The notes beneath the pieces were generated by a model that worked only from the letters and a program-made list of their open reading frames with translations, made no database searches and was not told the origin of the DNA. Shown here one piece after another: positions 8,249 to 16,050 of a stretch of 64,000 nucleotides of DNA (positions within the stretch are counted from its first letter, which is position 1; each line of letters starts with the position of its first letter). The translations under genes and the position numbers were made by a program. The stretch spans positions 8,576 to 72,575 of the forward strand of contig JAZSCN010000026.1 in assembly GCA_045602925.1 (NCBI GenBank), written 5' to 3'. The stretch is from UBA7477 sp045602925 (GTDB taxonomy: Bacteria > Bacillota > Clostridia > Oscillospirales > Ruminococcaceae).

Positions 8249-9061
8249 ATGAACAACAACCCTATCGGCGTATTCGATTCGGGAGTCGGTGGACTTACCT
8301 GCCTTAAGGAGCTAAGAAAGCTTCTGCCGAATGAGGATATAGTATACCTCGGAGATACAGCCAGAGTGCCATACGGTACAAAGAGTAAGGAAACAATTTC
8401 TGCATACGCAAAGCAGGATATAGCCTTTCTCGAAAAATATAACGTAAAGATGATACTTATCGCATGCGGAACGGTTTCTTCGGTGCTTATGAGCGAGGAT
8501 TTGTTCTGCGACAGCGAGGTAAAGCTAAGCAGCGGTGTTATCTATCCAGCCGTTAAGTCGGCTTTTGCGTCAACAAGAAATAAGAAAATCGGCGTAATCG
8601 GTACTCCCGCTACAATAAGAAGTGGATGCTACGGAAAGGCTCTGAGAGAGCTTGCACCGGATATAAAGGTGGTTTCAAGAGATTGTCCGCTTTTTGTTCC
8701 GCTTGTTGAAAACGGTTATACAAACAGAGATAACAAGATAACAAGACTCGTGGCACAGGAATACCTTGAGGTAATGATAAAAGAAGGCGTAGATACGCTT
8801 ATTATGGGTTGTACGCACTATCCGCTTCTTAAGGATATATTTGCCGATATTTTAGGCGACAAGGTAACGCTGATTTCGCCGGGTGCCGAGGCAGCCAGAT
8901 ATGCAGCAAGAACACTTATGCAAAACGGCTTGCTTACAGACAGAGAGGAAAAGGGAAGCTGTAAGCTTTTCTGTACCGACAGTAAGGAGCTTTTTGCAGA
9001 GAATGTTGCGTCATTCCTTGGCAGTGACGCTGACGCAGAGATTTTAAAATGCACCCTGTAA
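8249..9061 (+). CDS. murI: glutamate racemase
   Basis: This 270-residue enzyme interconverts L- and D-glutamate and supplies D-Glu to MurD. The N-terminus PIGVFDSGVGGLT is diagnostic, as is the second catalytic motif MGCTHYPLL. The first catalytic motif reads IACGTVSS, with Cys73 present but Gly in place of the usual Asn of ACNT; I judge this a lineage variant and not inactivation. It is the second gene of the cell-wall precursor operon with ddl. Confidence 0.95.
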   Translation: MNNNPIGVFDSGVGGLTCLKELRKLLPNEDIVYLGDTARVPYGTKSKETISAYAKQDIAFLEKYNVKMILIACGTVSSVLMSEDLFCDSEVKLSSGVIYPAVKSAFASTRNKKIGVIGTPATIRSGCYGKALRELAPDIKVVSRDCPLFVPLVENGYTNRDNKITRLVAQEYLEVMIKEGVDTLIMGCTHYPLLKDIFADILGDKVTLISPGAEAARYAARTLMQNGLLTDREEKGSCKLFCTDSKELFAENVASFLGSDADAEILKCTL

Positions 9062-9073
9062 GGAAAGATGATA

Positions 9074-9502
9074 ATGGAAGAAAAGAAAATAATGCTCACA
9101 CTTGTTAGTGTGCAAAACGACGGTGAAGAAGAAAACAAGGTCGAGCTTGTGTCGGAGGGAACTCTGGCAAAGACTGACGCCGGCTATGAGATTTCCTACA
9201 AGGAAACCGAGGCTACCGGCTTTGTCGGTTCTACTACAAAGCTGACTGTCTGCTCGCCGGATATGGTGGTTATGGAGCGCTATGGCTCAACACAGTCTTC
9301 GCTTATCCTCGAAAAGGGGAAAAGACATAACTGCCACTATGGTACGCCATACGGTGCTTTTACCGTTGGAATTACCACAAGCTTTATTAAATCTACAATC
9401 GGAGAAAACGGTGGAAAGCTTGGCTTTAAATATGTCCTTGACATAAATTCAAGCTTCCTCGGTGACTGCGAAATAAATGTAGATGTTAGAGCCGACTCAT
9501 AA
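9074..9502 (+). CDS. DUF1934 (YwiB-like) beta-barrel protein
   Basis: This 142-residue protein of the DUF1934/YwiB family has a calycin-like beta-barrel by family knowledge; its biochemical role is unsettled. Alternating beta-strand patterns and the conserved ending RYGSTQSSLILEKGKRH, YGTPYGAFTVGI and FKYVLDIN are seen. AGGA at 9061-9064 lies 9 nt before the ATG at 9074. The ATG at 9068 would leave only 3 nt, so 9074 is preferred. It follows murI by 12 nt and is likely in the same operon. Confidence 0.85.
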   Translation: MEEKKIMLTLVSVQNDGEEENKVELVSEGTLAKTDAGYEISYKETEATGFVGSTTKLTVCSPDMVVMERYGSTQSSLILEKGKRHNCHYGTPYGAFTVGITTSFIKSTIGENGGKLGFKYVLDINSSFLGDCEINVDVRADS

Positions 9503-9524
9503 GGTCGGAGGAGGTTAGAAAAAA

Positions 9525-10475
9525 ATGGACGACAGTCGATTATCAGTTCCCAGACTAATCGGAAATGATGTGAATGTAGGAGTGCTCACAACCTTGGGAG
9601 AGCCGTGCGAGCCGTTCGGTGAGCTTAGCTTTTACAAGATGATTGATGTATTCTATGACAAGGCGTACGCTTATGGCGAGGAAGGCTGTGATATATTCCT
9701 TATCGAAGGAATGAGTGAGCTTTCTGAGATAAGAGCGGCTGTCCTTGCTTGCCGAAAGCTCGAAAAGCCTATTATGGTTATGCTTGAGGTCAAGGACGAG
9801 GATAAGGATTCGCTCGGAGGCAGAGAGCTTGCGTATCTTATATCTCTCCAGGGGCTTGGAGTTAGTGCCTTCGGTATAAAGCCGTCGGAGGATTGCCCGC
9901 AGGAGGATATCGAGGCGCTATATAGACAGCTCTATCCATATGCGCAGATTCCTATTTTTGCAAGGCTGTATACGGGAAAGGTTCTCTATAGCGATATAAG
10001 AAAGCTTCTTTCACTGGGCGTAGAGTGCTTTGACGCCAGAGAAATCAAGCCTGCCGAAGCTGACGTTTTAAGAATTGAACTGTCAAAGACTGATTTTAGC
10101 GCCGAGGAACGCAAGAAAGAGGATATATCCTTCTTGCCGGCAAACGAGGAGCAGGCTTTCTTCTTAAATCCCGAGAGCGTGTCAGTTTCGCCTGAAATCG
10201 ACATCGAGTGCGATATGGCTGATGAGCTTGTGGACTTTGAGGATGAGTCATACGATATTCTGAGCATTCTTGTTACAGCACACGACGACGGCTTCAGATT
10301 CAGTCAGAATATGCATTATACAGACCTGCCTGTTATGTTCTCGGCACAGGATAGCGAAACTCTCAGAATGGCGCTTCACTACTACCACGGCAGAGCGATA
10401 ATTGACAGCAAGTGTGGACTCGAGCAGGATGAACTAAAAGAGCTTGCTTTAGAGTTCGGCGCTATTATATACTAG
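9525..10475 (+). CDS. degenerate homocysteine S-methyltransferase-like protein
   Basis: This 316-residue protein resembles the TIM-barrel homocysteine-binding domain seen at the N-terminus of MetH. It has ELSFYKMIDVFYDKAYAYGEEGCDIFLIEGMSELSEIRAA and a strand ending GVSAFGIKPSE, where active enzymes have the zinc-binding GINC. The second zinc motif, GGCC, is also absent. The resemblance is by pattern only, and loss of the zinc cysteines suggests it does not methylate homocysteine. The C-terminal quarter (DILSILVTAHDDGFR to the end) looks like an added domain. GGAGG at 9508-9512 precedes the ATG by 12 nt, and it follows DUF1934 closely. Confidence 0.55.
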   Translation: MDDSRLSVPRLIGNDVNVGVLTTLGEPCEPFGELSFYKMIDVFYDKAYAYGEEGCDIFLIEGMSELSEIRAAVLACRKLEKPIMVMLEVKDEDKDSLGGRELAYLISLQGLGVSAFGIKPSEDCPQEDIEALYRQLYPYAQIPIFARLYTGKVLYSDIRKLLSLGVECFDAREIKPAEADVLRIELSKTDFSAEERKKEDISFLPANEEQAFFLNPESVSVSPEIDIECDMADELVDFEDESYDILSILVTAHDDGFRFSQNMHYTDLPVMFSAQDSETLRMALHYYHGRAIIDSKCGLEQDELKELALEFGAIIY

Positions 10476-10538
10476 GATATGTAAAGGCCTTGAGTGCATT
10501 TTGCTAATGGGCGTAAAGTTAATTCGGAAGTGTTTGAA

Positions 10539-11093
10539 ATGATTAAAAAAATAGCAGTCGGGATGTTGATTTTCGTAATGTCCATGACACTGATTTCTTG
10601 TGGATACAAAGAAAATCCCGATTCTGAGGCAGAAAAGATTACATTCAGCGAGAATATTCTTTTTACAATCAACAATGGTGCAGCAGGCTTCGGAACAGTC
10701 TATGATTGCTTGGATGCCGACATTACTGTTTATTGCGACGGAACAATTCATGTCGAAATGATATCGGATGACGGCAGTGGAGAAATAAAGGATATTGCTG
10801 TGCTTGAATTGACTGAAAAGGATTATGAAGCCCTTACTAAAATTGTAGACAGAGAAAAAATCTATAATATGGATGTAAAAGAGGATAGGGATGTTTGTGA
10901 CGGAAGCTCCAGCCACATTATCTTGTACGATGAAAACGATAAGGTCCTCGTTACAAAGGGTGGATATATGGCCGGTGGAGACGGCTATGATGAGGTTTAC
11001 AAGGGAATAAAAGATGTTTTGCGTCCTTATGGTATCCACGCTATCGTTGAAGACTACAGAAAACACTTAGATGAAATAGGATTAGAAATATAA
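10539..11093 (+). CDS. small lipoprotein of unknown function
   Basis: This 184-residue predicted lipoprotein has MIKKIAVGMLIFVMSMTLISCGYKE: two Lys, a hydrophobic core and lipobox LISC. The mature part is acidic, with beta-like strands (ADITVYCDGTIHVEMIS) and a Gly/Asp patch (GGYMAGGDGYDEVYKG). I recognise no family. The start at 10539 is chosen because it places the signal peptide at the N-terminus; GGAAG at 10526-10530 is a weak ribosome site. The codon pattern is A/T-richer than in the preceding genes. A strong hairpin follows. Confidence 0.7.
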   Translation: MIKKIAVGMLIFVMSMTLISCGYKENPDSEAEKITFSENILFTINNGAAGFGTVYDCLDADITVYCDGTIHVEMISDDGSGEIKDIAVLELTEKDYEALTKIVDREKIYNMDVKEDRDVCDGSSSHIILYDENDKVLVTKGGYMAGGDGYDEVYKGIKDVLRPYGIHAIVEDYRKHLDEIGLEI

Positions 11094-11158
11094 CATTATT
11101 TAAATTTATCCGAGTACATATAAAATCCATCGGATAGGTTTGGTAGCCATAAAGAAGC

Positions 11159-11192
11159 AGCTCCCAAAGAGATTAAATTCTCTTTGGGAGCT
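11159..11192. terminator. strong hairpin between convergent genes
   Basis: AGCTCCCAAAGAGA (11159-11172) and TCTCTTTGGGAGCT (11179-11192) form 14 perfect pairs around a 6-nt loop. The T tracts are short on both sides, so the direction is not clear. Confidence 0.7.
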
Positions 11193-11323
11193 TTGTATAA
11201 CATTGTTTGATAAACCGGAGGTTACACCATTTTATATTTATCCATTTTCAGCCCTGCCGTTTTTGAACAGCAGGGCTGAAAGCTAAGCTATAATAGGCAG
11301 GAATTGCCCGAGGCGGCTCGCCT

Positions 11324-11959
11324 CTATTCGTCCTTAGGGACCATAAATAGTACCTTGCCGGTGCGCTTGATGTAATATATAATATCGAGCTTGTCGCCAA
11401 CCTGTGGAATATCAGAATCAGGGTAGTATACGGTCTTCTTTTCTGCGCCTTCGCTGTCAGTAAAGGATATATCAGCGCCAAGAATACCACTTGTATTCTT
11501 GACTGCAGTAACTGTAGCAGTAGTCTTCTTTCCCTTCTTTGCGAGCTTCTTGTACTTCTTGAGCTTTCGAAGAAGCTTTACAACACCGAGCCAGCCGAAG
11601 AACTCAAAAAGCAGGAACGCTATATCGAACATAAGCATCATGTGTCTGCTTGGGATTTCAAATACCTTTTCCGGAGTACGCTTGATAACTATAACGTTAA
11701 CCTTATCGCCGACAGCGACATCCTTGGTTTTAAGATTAGCTGTAGCAGTAATAGTCTCACCATCTTTGTTGATGTATGTAACTGTAATGTCATCATTGCT
11801 ATCATTGTCAGAAACAGCTTCTACAGTAGCGACAACCGATTCGCCGCCGAAAATGTATTCAACCTGCTTGTACTGAAGTACGATAACTACAACAGCAAGA
11901 GCGACAAGAAAGCTAGCTAAAAGTACTGTTGCCCTGAATGTACCCTTTTTATTAGTCAT
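11324..11959 (-). CDS. DUF3592-type membrane protein
   Basis: This 211-residue protein has an N-terminal transmembrane segment (about 9-27) and a second one near 106-128. Each is accompanied by a small beta-domain of DUF3592 type: VVATVEAVSDN...GDKVNVIVIKRTPEKVFEIP and TTATVTAVKNTSG...VGDKLDIIYYIKRTGKVLFMVP. The two halves look like an internal duplication. A Lys-rich linker follows the second segment. Function is unknown. A consensus promoter lies upstream, divergent from the AI-2E-type permease gene. Confidence 0.7.
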   Translation of the reverse strand: MTNKKGTFRATVLLASFLVALAVVVIVLQYKQVEYIFGGESVVATVEAVSDNDSNDDITVTYINKDGETITATANLKTKDVAVGDKVNVIVIKRTPEKVFEIPSRHMMLMFDIAFLLFEFFGWLGVVKLLRKLKKYKKLAKKGKKTTATVTAVKNTSGILGADISFTDSEGAEKKTVYYPDSDIPQVGDKLDIIYYIKRTGKVLFMVPKDE

Positions 11960-12010
11960 ATAATTAACCTCCGTAATATAATGGTGGTAAAGTTCAAAAT
12001 ATCAACTTAT

Positions 12011-12039
12011 ATTATACCATTGACGCTATTTTGTGTCAA
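12011..12039 (-). promoter_or_regulatory. promoter of the DUF3592 gene
   Basis: On the minus strand: TTGACA (12034-12039), a 17-bp spacer and TATAAT (12011-12016), about 50 nt before the ATG. Confidence 0.8.
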
Positions 12040-12047
12040 GCAGTTAC

Positions 12048-12076
12048 TTGACAATAGATAGGCTTTGTGGTATCAT
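12048..12076 (+). promoter_or_regulatory. promoter of the permease transcript
   Basis: TTGACA at 12048-12053, a 17-bp spacer and TATCAT at 12071-12076. It is back to back with the DUF3592 promoter, 8 bp between the two -35 boxes. Confidence 0.75.
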
Positions 12077-12081
12077 AGCTA

Positions 12082-12188
12082 AGTAGATGGGGTGCGAAAG
12101 CGTGGAATATTGGCTTTATGCAAGGATTTCTGCGCCTGACCTCTGCACATAATGTCAATGGTCGGGCTTTTTGTTTCAAGGTTGAAAC
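12082..12188 (+). promoter_or_regulatory. leader with intrinsic terminator before the permease
   Basis: The transcript begins near 12083 and meets an intrinsic terminator (GCCTGACC 12134-12141, GGTCGGGC 12160-12167, then TTTTT) before the gene at 12235. A short hairpin with a GCGAAAGC core precedes it, and GTTTCAA-GG-TTGAAAC (12173-12188) follows. This points to attenuation or a small cis-acting RNA. I match no known riboswitch. Confidence 0.5.
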
Positions 12189-12234
12189 GAGAGCCTTTTT
12201 TATTAGAAAATCTTTTGTCGGAAGGAATGCTGAA

Positions 12235-13389
12235 ATGAAGAAAGCTGTGCTTGTGCGAACGTTTGTCGTAATACTGTTTGCTATACTATGCCTGTATTGT
12301 GCCGTGTATACTGCCAGAGTAATGACTCTGCTGGGGAAGCTCCTGGGAGTGCTGTTCCCGATTATATTGGGACTTGCCATAGCGTATATAATTAACATAC
12401 CTATGAGTGCTATAGAAAAATTCTTCTACAAGACCTGTAAGAAGGAGAAGCTCTCGGATAGGAAGAAGACTGTTATAAGAGTCGGATGCATAATCTTTAC
12501 GCTACTGCTCATTTGCTCTATAATCACAGCTGTTGTATTCCTTGTAGTGCCTGAGCTTATAGCAAGTGGCAGAAGTATAGTAGATGCGGCGTCAAAGCTT
12601 CCTACAAAGCTTGAGGAGCACAGAGATAAAATTGAGAACTTCTCGCCAACGGTTGCAGATCTTATATTCAATTTTGATAAGCAGGGAGCTATCGAAAAAG
12701 GCTTTGAGTGGTTGCTTGCAGGCTCGGGAACAATTATGGGAGTTGCTTTCGGTGCGGTTAAGTCGGCTGTCAAGGTGGTATACTATCTTGTGACTTCATT
12801 GATGGTTATTATCTGGGTGCTAAAGGATAAGGAGAAAATCGGCGCGCAGATAAAGAAGTTTATGGTTGCTAATATGAAGCCTAAGAAGGTAGAAAAAATT
12901 CTTTCGGGGCTGTCGGAAATTTCCAAGGTGTTCAGAAGCTTCTTTACGGGTCAGTGCGTAGAGGCGTGTATCTTGGGCGGTATGTTCCTTATAGCAATGA
13001 CGATATTCAGATTCCCTTATGCACTTATGATAAGCGTGCTTATTACGATAACTGCACTTATCCCGATATTCGGTGCATTTATAGGTCTGGCAGTAGGCGT
13101 TGTGCTTATGGTAATCGAGATGCCGATAAAGGCACTATGGTTTATAGTGCTGTTCTTAGTGCTACAGCAGTTCGAGGGAAACGTAATATATCCGAGGGTT
13201 GTAGGTGGCTCGGTCGGTCTTCCACCACTTCTTACATTCCTCGCAGTATTTATCGGTGGAGACCTTATGGGCCTTCTTGGTATGATACTCTTTATACCGA
13301 TGCTGTCGGTTGTATATTCGGCACTAAGAAGTTATGTAAACAAGCGTGTCACACCAGAGATGCTAGAGGAAGTTGCCACAGAGCAATAG
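12235..13389 (+). CDS. AI-2E family (PerM/YdiK-like) membrane protein
   Basis: This 384-residue integral membrane protein belongs to the AI-2 exporter-like (UPF0118) family. There are two hydrophobic segments at the N-terminus, one near 90-110, and a C-terminal block of several more, with the family features RSFFTGQCVEACILGG, FPYALMISVLITITALIPIFGAFIG and the PPLLTFLAVFIGGDLMGLLGMILFIP ending. Transported substrates vary in this family (AI-2, ions, unknown), so none is assigned. The start at 12235 follows GGAAGGA 9 nt upstream. The upstream extension to 12118 reads through the leader terminator. cysK starts 9 nt after its stop. Confidence 0.85.
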   Translation: MKKAVLVRTFVVILFAILCLYCAVYTARVMTLLGKLLGVLFPIILGLAIAYIINIPMSAIEKFFYKTCKKEKLSDRKKTVIRVGCIIFTLLLICSIITAVVFLVVPELIASGRSIVDAASKLPTKLEEHRDKIENFSPTVADLIFNFDKQGAIEKGFEWLLAGSGTIMGVAFGAVKSAVKVVYYLVTSLMVIIWVLKDKEKIGAQIKKFMVANMKPKKVEKILSGLSEISKVFRSFFTGQCVEACILGGMFLIAMTIFRFPYALMISVLITITALIPIFGAFIGLAVGVVLMVIEMPIKALWFIVLFLVLQQFEGNVIYPRVVGGSVGLPPLLTFLAVFIGGDLMGLLGMILFIPMLSVVYSALRSYVNKRVTPEMLEEVATEQ

Positions 13390-13398
13390 GAGGTAGTT

Positions 13399-14322
13399 AT
13401 GAAAATTTATAAGGATATAACTGAGCTTGTCGGCTCTACTCCGCTTTTGGAGCTAACTAATTACGAAAAGAATCATTCACTCGGTGCTAAGCTTCTCGCT
13501 AAGCTTGAAAGACAGAATCCCGCAGGCAGCACTAAGGACAGAGCTGCGCTGTTTATGGTCAGCGATGCAGAAGAGAAGGGCATTCTCAAGAAGGGCGCAA
13601 CTATTATCGAGCCGACCTCGGGAAATACCGGAATCGGACTTGCAATGGTATGCTCGGTAAGAGGCTACAAGCTCATACTCACAATGCCTGAAACCATGAG
13701 TCTTGAAAGAAGAAAGCTTCTTTCGGCCTACGGCGCACAGCTCGTACTCACTACGGGTAGCGAGGGTATGCAGGGTGCAGTGAGTAAGGCGAAAGAGCTT
13801 AACGAGCAGATTGAAGGCTCTGTGATACTGGGACAGTTTGACAATAAGGCGAACGCACTTTCGCACTATATGACAACCGGCCCTGAAATTTATGAGGATA
13901 CAGACGGAGAGGTAGATGTCCTTGTCGCTTGCGTTGGAACAGGCGGAACAATTACCGGAATTGCTAAGTACCTCAAGGAGAAAAAGCCGTCGGTATATGT
14001 AGTTGCAGTCGAGCCTAAAGCTTCACCGCTTTTGTCTAGTGGCAAGGCAGGTGCACATAAAATTCAGGGAATAGGTGCAAACTTTGTTCCGTCGGTGCTT
14101 GATATGTCGGTCGTTGACGAGGTGGTAACTGTATCGGATGACGACGCACTTAAGACGGGTGCAGAGATTGTAAAGAGCGACGGAATACTCGTGGGGATTT
14201 CGTCAGGTGCAGCGATAAGCGCAGGCGCAAAGCTTTCGCAGAGAGAAGAATTTAAGGGGAAGAATATAGTAGTAGTTCTCCCTGATACAGGAGAGAGATA
14301 TCTTTCCTCGGAGATGTTTTAA
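13399..14322 (+). CDS. cysK: cysteine synthase (O-acetylserine sulfhydrylase)
   Basis: This PLP enzyme of 307 residues makes cysteine from O-acetylserine and sulfide. PLP lysine motif NPAGSTKDRAA, the phosphate loop TSGNTGIGLAM and GTGGTITGIAKYLKE are clear, with VLPDTGERYLS near the C-terminus. AGGAGG lies 7 nt before the ATG, and the upstream permease stop is 9 nt away. It is likely co-transcribed with the permease and with tcdA and the ttcA-like gene, where cysteine sulfur and tRNA modification are a plausible link. Confidence 0.95.
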   Translation: MKIYKDITELVGSTPLLELTNYEKNHSLGAKLLAKLERQNPAGSTKDRAALFMVSDAEEKGILKKGATIIEPTSGNTGIGLAMVCSVRGYKLILTMPETMSLERRKLLSAYGAQLVLTTGSEGMQGAVSKAKELNEQIEGSVILGQFDNKANALSHYMTTGPEIYEDTDGEVDVLVACVGTGGTITGIAKYLKEKKPSVYVVAVEPKASPLLSSGKAGAHKIQGIGANFVPSVLDMSVVDEVVTVSDDDALKTGAEIVKSDGILVGISSGAAISAGAKLSQREEFKGKNIVVVLPDTGERYLSSEMF

Positions 14323-14333
14323 GGGGATTCTTG

Positions 14334-15056
14334 ATGAACAGTAAAGAGATGTTTATGAGAACAGAAATGTTCTTTGGCGAGGACGGAATGAACAGACTAA
14401 GGAACTCCAGAGTTGCAGTTTTCGGTGTCGGTGGAGTAGGTGGTTATGTGGTTGAAGCACTCGCCAGAAGTGGTGTCGGTGCGATTGATGTTATCGACAA
14501 CGATGATGTTTCGCTCTCTAATATTAACAGACAGATTATTGCGACAATAGATACTGTCGGCAGGGCTAAGGTAGAGGTTGCCAGGGAGAGAATACTTTCT
14601 ATAAATCCCGATTGCGTTGTTACGGCGCACAAGCTTTTCTATCTTCCTGAAACGGCAGAAAGCGTTGACTTCTCGCAGTATGATTATATCGTAGACGCTG
14701 TTGATACGGTTACGGCAAAGCTCGATATTGTCGAAAGGGCAGTAGCACTTAAAATACCTGTTATAAGCTCAATGGGTGCAGGTAACAAGCTCGATGCTAC
14801 AAAGCTGTGTGTGAGCGATATATATAAAACGTCGGTTTGCCCACTCGCCAGGGTTATGAGGCATGAGCTTAAAAAACGTGGCGTCAAAAAGCTGAAGGTT
14901 GTGTATTCGACAGAAGAAGCAATAAAGCCTGTTTCAGAACTATCGGGTACCGATGAGAACAAGCGCCAGACCCCTGCAAGCAATGCGTTTGTGCCATCTG
15001 TCGCAGGGCTTATTATCGCAGGAGAGGTAGTAAAGGAAATTGCCTATGGAACGTAA
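14334..15056 (+). CDS. tcdA: tRNA threonylcarbamoyladenosine dehydratase (TcdA-like)
   Basis: This E1/ThiF-fold enzyme of 240 residues cyclises t6A37 of tRNA to ct6A using ATP, by homology. It has the nucleotide-binding GVGGVGGYVVEALARSGVG, the adenylation signature DNDDVSLSNINRQ and DAVDTVTAKLDIV. AAGGGG at 14321-14326 sits 7 nt before ATG 14334; a TTG at 14331 is in frame but less likely. The end overlaps the next gene by 11 nt. Its nearest relatives include MoeB/ThiF proteins, but no thiamine or molybdopterin gene is nearby. Confidence 0.88.
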   Translation: MNSKEMFMRTEMFFGEDGMNRLRNSRVAVFGVGGVGGYVVEALARSGVGAIDVIDNDDVSLSNINRQIIATIDTVGRAKVEVARERILSINPDCVVTAHKLFYLPETAESVDFSQYDYIVDAVDTVTAKLDIVERAVALKIPVISSMGAGNKLDATKLCVSDIYKTSVCPLARVMRHELKKRGVKKLKVVYSTEEAIKPVSELSGTDENKRQTPASNAFVPSVAGLIIAGEVVKEIAYGT

Positions 15057-15864
15057 TATGACAGTGGGCGAAAAGGCTATACAAAGCCTTACCACAAGAT
15101 TTTCGAGCGATATTCTAAAGCCGTTTTATGACGGAATAGAAAAGTATAGGCTTATATCTGAGGGCGACAAAATAGCCGTATGCGTGTCAGGTGGCAAGGA
15201 TTCTGCAATACTCGCAATGCTTATGAAGTGGTACGAAAAAAACAAGGGCGGCATTACACTTAAGTTTATTTCTATGGACCCGGGCTACAGCAAGGAGCAC
15301 AGAGAGATTCTTGAGCAAAACTGCAAGAAGCTGGGACTTGATGCCGAGTTTTTTGAAACCGACATTTTAGCCTGTGCCGAAAAGACGGATAAGTCGCCTT
15401 GTGGAATTTGCGCCAGAATGAGAAGAGGCTGGCTCTATCGAAAGGCTAAGGAGGCAGGCTGTAATAAGATTGCACTCGGGCATCATTTTGATGACGTTAT
15501 TGAAACAACTCTTATGGGAATGCTCTATGGAGCGCAAATCCAAGGTATGCTCCCAAGACTTAAAAGCCGAAACTTCGAGGGTATGGAGCTTATAAGACCT
15601 ATGTACATGGTCGAGGAGGAGGCTATTATACGCTGGTGTGAGTATAATGAGCTAGAGTTTATAACCTGCGCTTGCAAGTACGCAAGCGGCGATGAGTCTT
15701 CAAAAAGAGCAGAGATAAAGTCGCTCATAAAAGAGCTGGAGCTTAAAAACAGCCGTGTCAGAAAAAACATCTTTAATAGCATACACAATGCCGATTGCGA
15801 TACCCTTGTGGGATATAAGGTCGGCTGGGAAAGACACAGCTTTTTAGAACGCTTTGAGGATTAA
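15046..15864 (+). CDS. TtcA/TilS-family PP-loop tRNA-modifying ATPase
   Basis: This 272-residue PP-loop protein shows CVSGGKDSAIL (ATP pyrophosphatase loop), CGICARMRRG (cysteine pair plus basic patch) and GHHFDDVIETTLMGMLYG, the pattern of TtcA, the tRNA 2-thiocytidine synthetase. TtcA carries a [4Fe-4S] cluster on CxxC and a later Cys; CACK near residue 210 could supply the third. AGGA 8 nt before ATG 15046 decides the start, and it overlaps tcdA by 11 nt. C32 of tRNA as the target is by homology only. Confidence 0.85.
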   Translation: MERNMTVGEKAIQSLTTRFSSDILKPFYDGIEKYRLISEGDKIAVCVSGGKDSAILAMLMKWYEKNKGGITLKFISMDPGYSKEHREILEQNCKKLGLDAEFFETDILACAEKTDKSPCGICARMRRGWLYRKAKEAGCNKIALGHHFDDVIETTLMGMLYGAQIQGMLPRLKSRNFEGMELIRPMYMVEEEAIIRWCEYNELEFITCACKYASGDESSKRAEIKSLIKELELKNSRVRKNIFNSIHNADCDTLVGYKVGWERHSFLERFED

Positions 15865-15988
15865 AAATTAATGTGACTTTAAAGCTTAAAAGCCACATAT
15901 AATTTATACAAAATATATTATACATAACCTTCGAAATGGTCTGTAATTATCATAATAAATAAACTTTTATTATACGAGGTAAAAACGA

Positions 15989-16018
15989 TTGACTTTTAGC
16001 TTTGGAGTGGTGTATAAT
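15989..16018 (+). promoter_or_regulatory. promoter of the zinc-ribbon membrane protein gene
   Basis: TTGACT at 15989-15994, an 18-bp spacer and TATAAT at 16013-16018. Confidence 0.7.
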
Positions 16019-16050
16019 ATGCTTATTATGATGAAAATGGAGGAGTTCAC

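Noticed and set aside
12082..12175. TPP riboswitch suggested by GGGGTGCGAAAGC
   Set aside because: The CTGAGA and ACCC...GAACCTG elements of the TPP class are missing.
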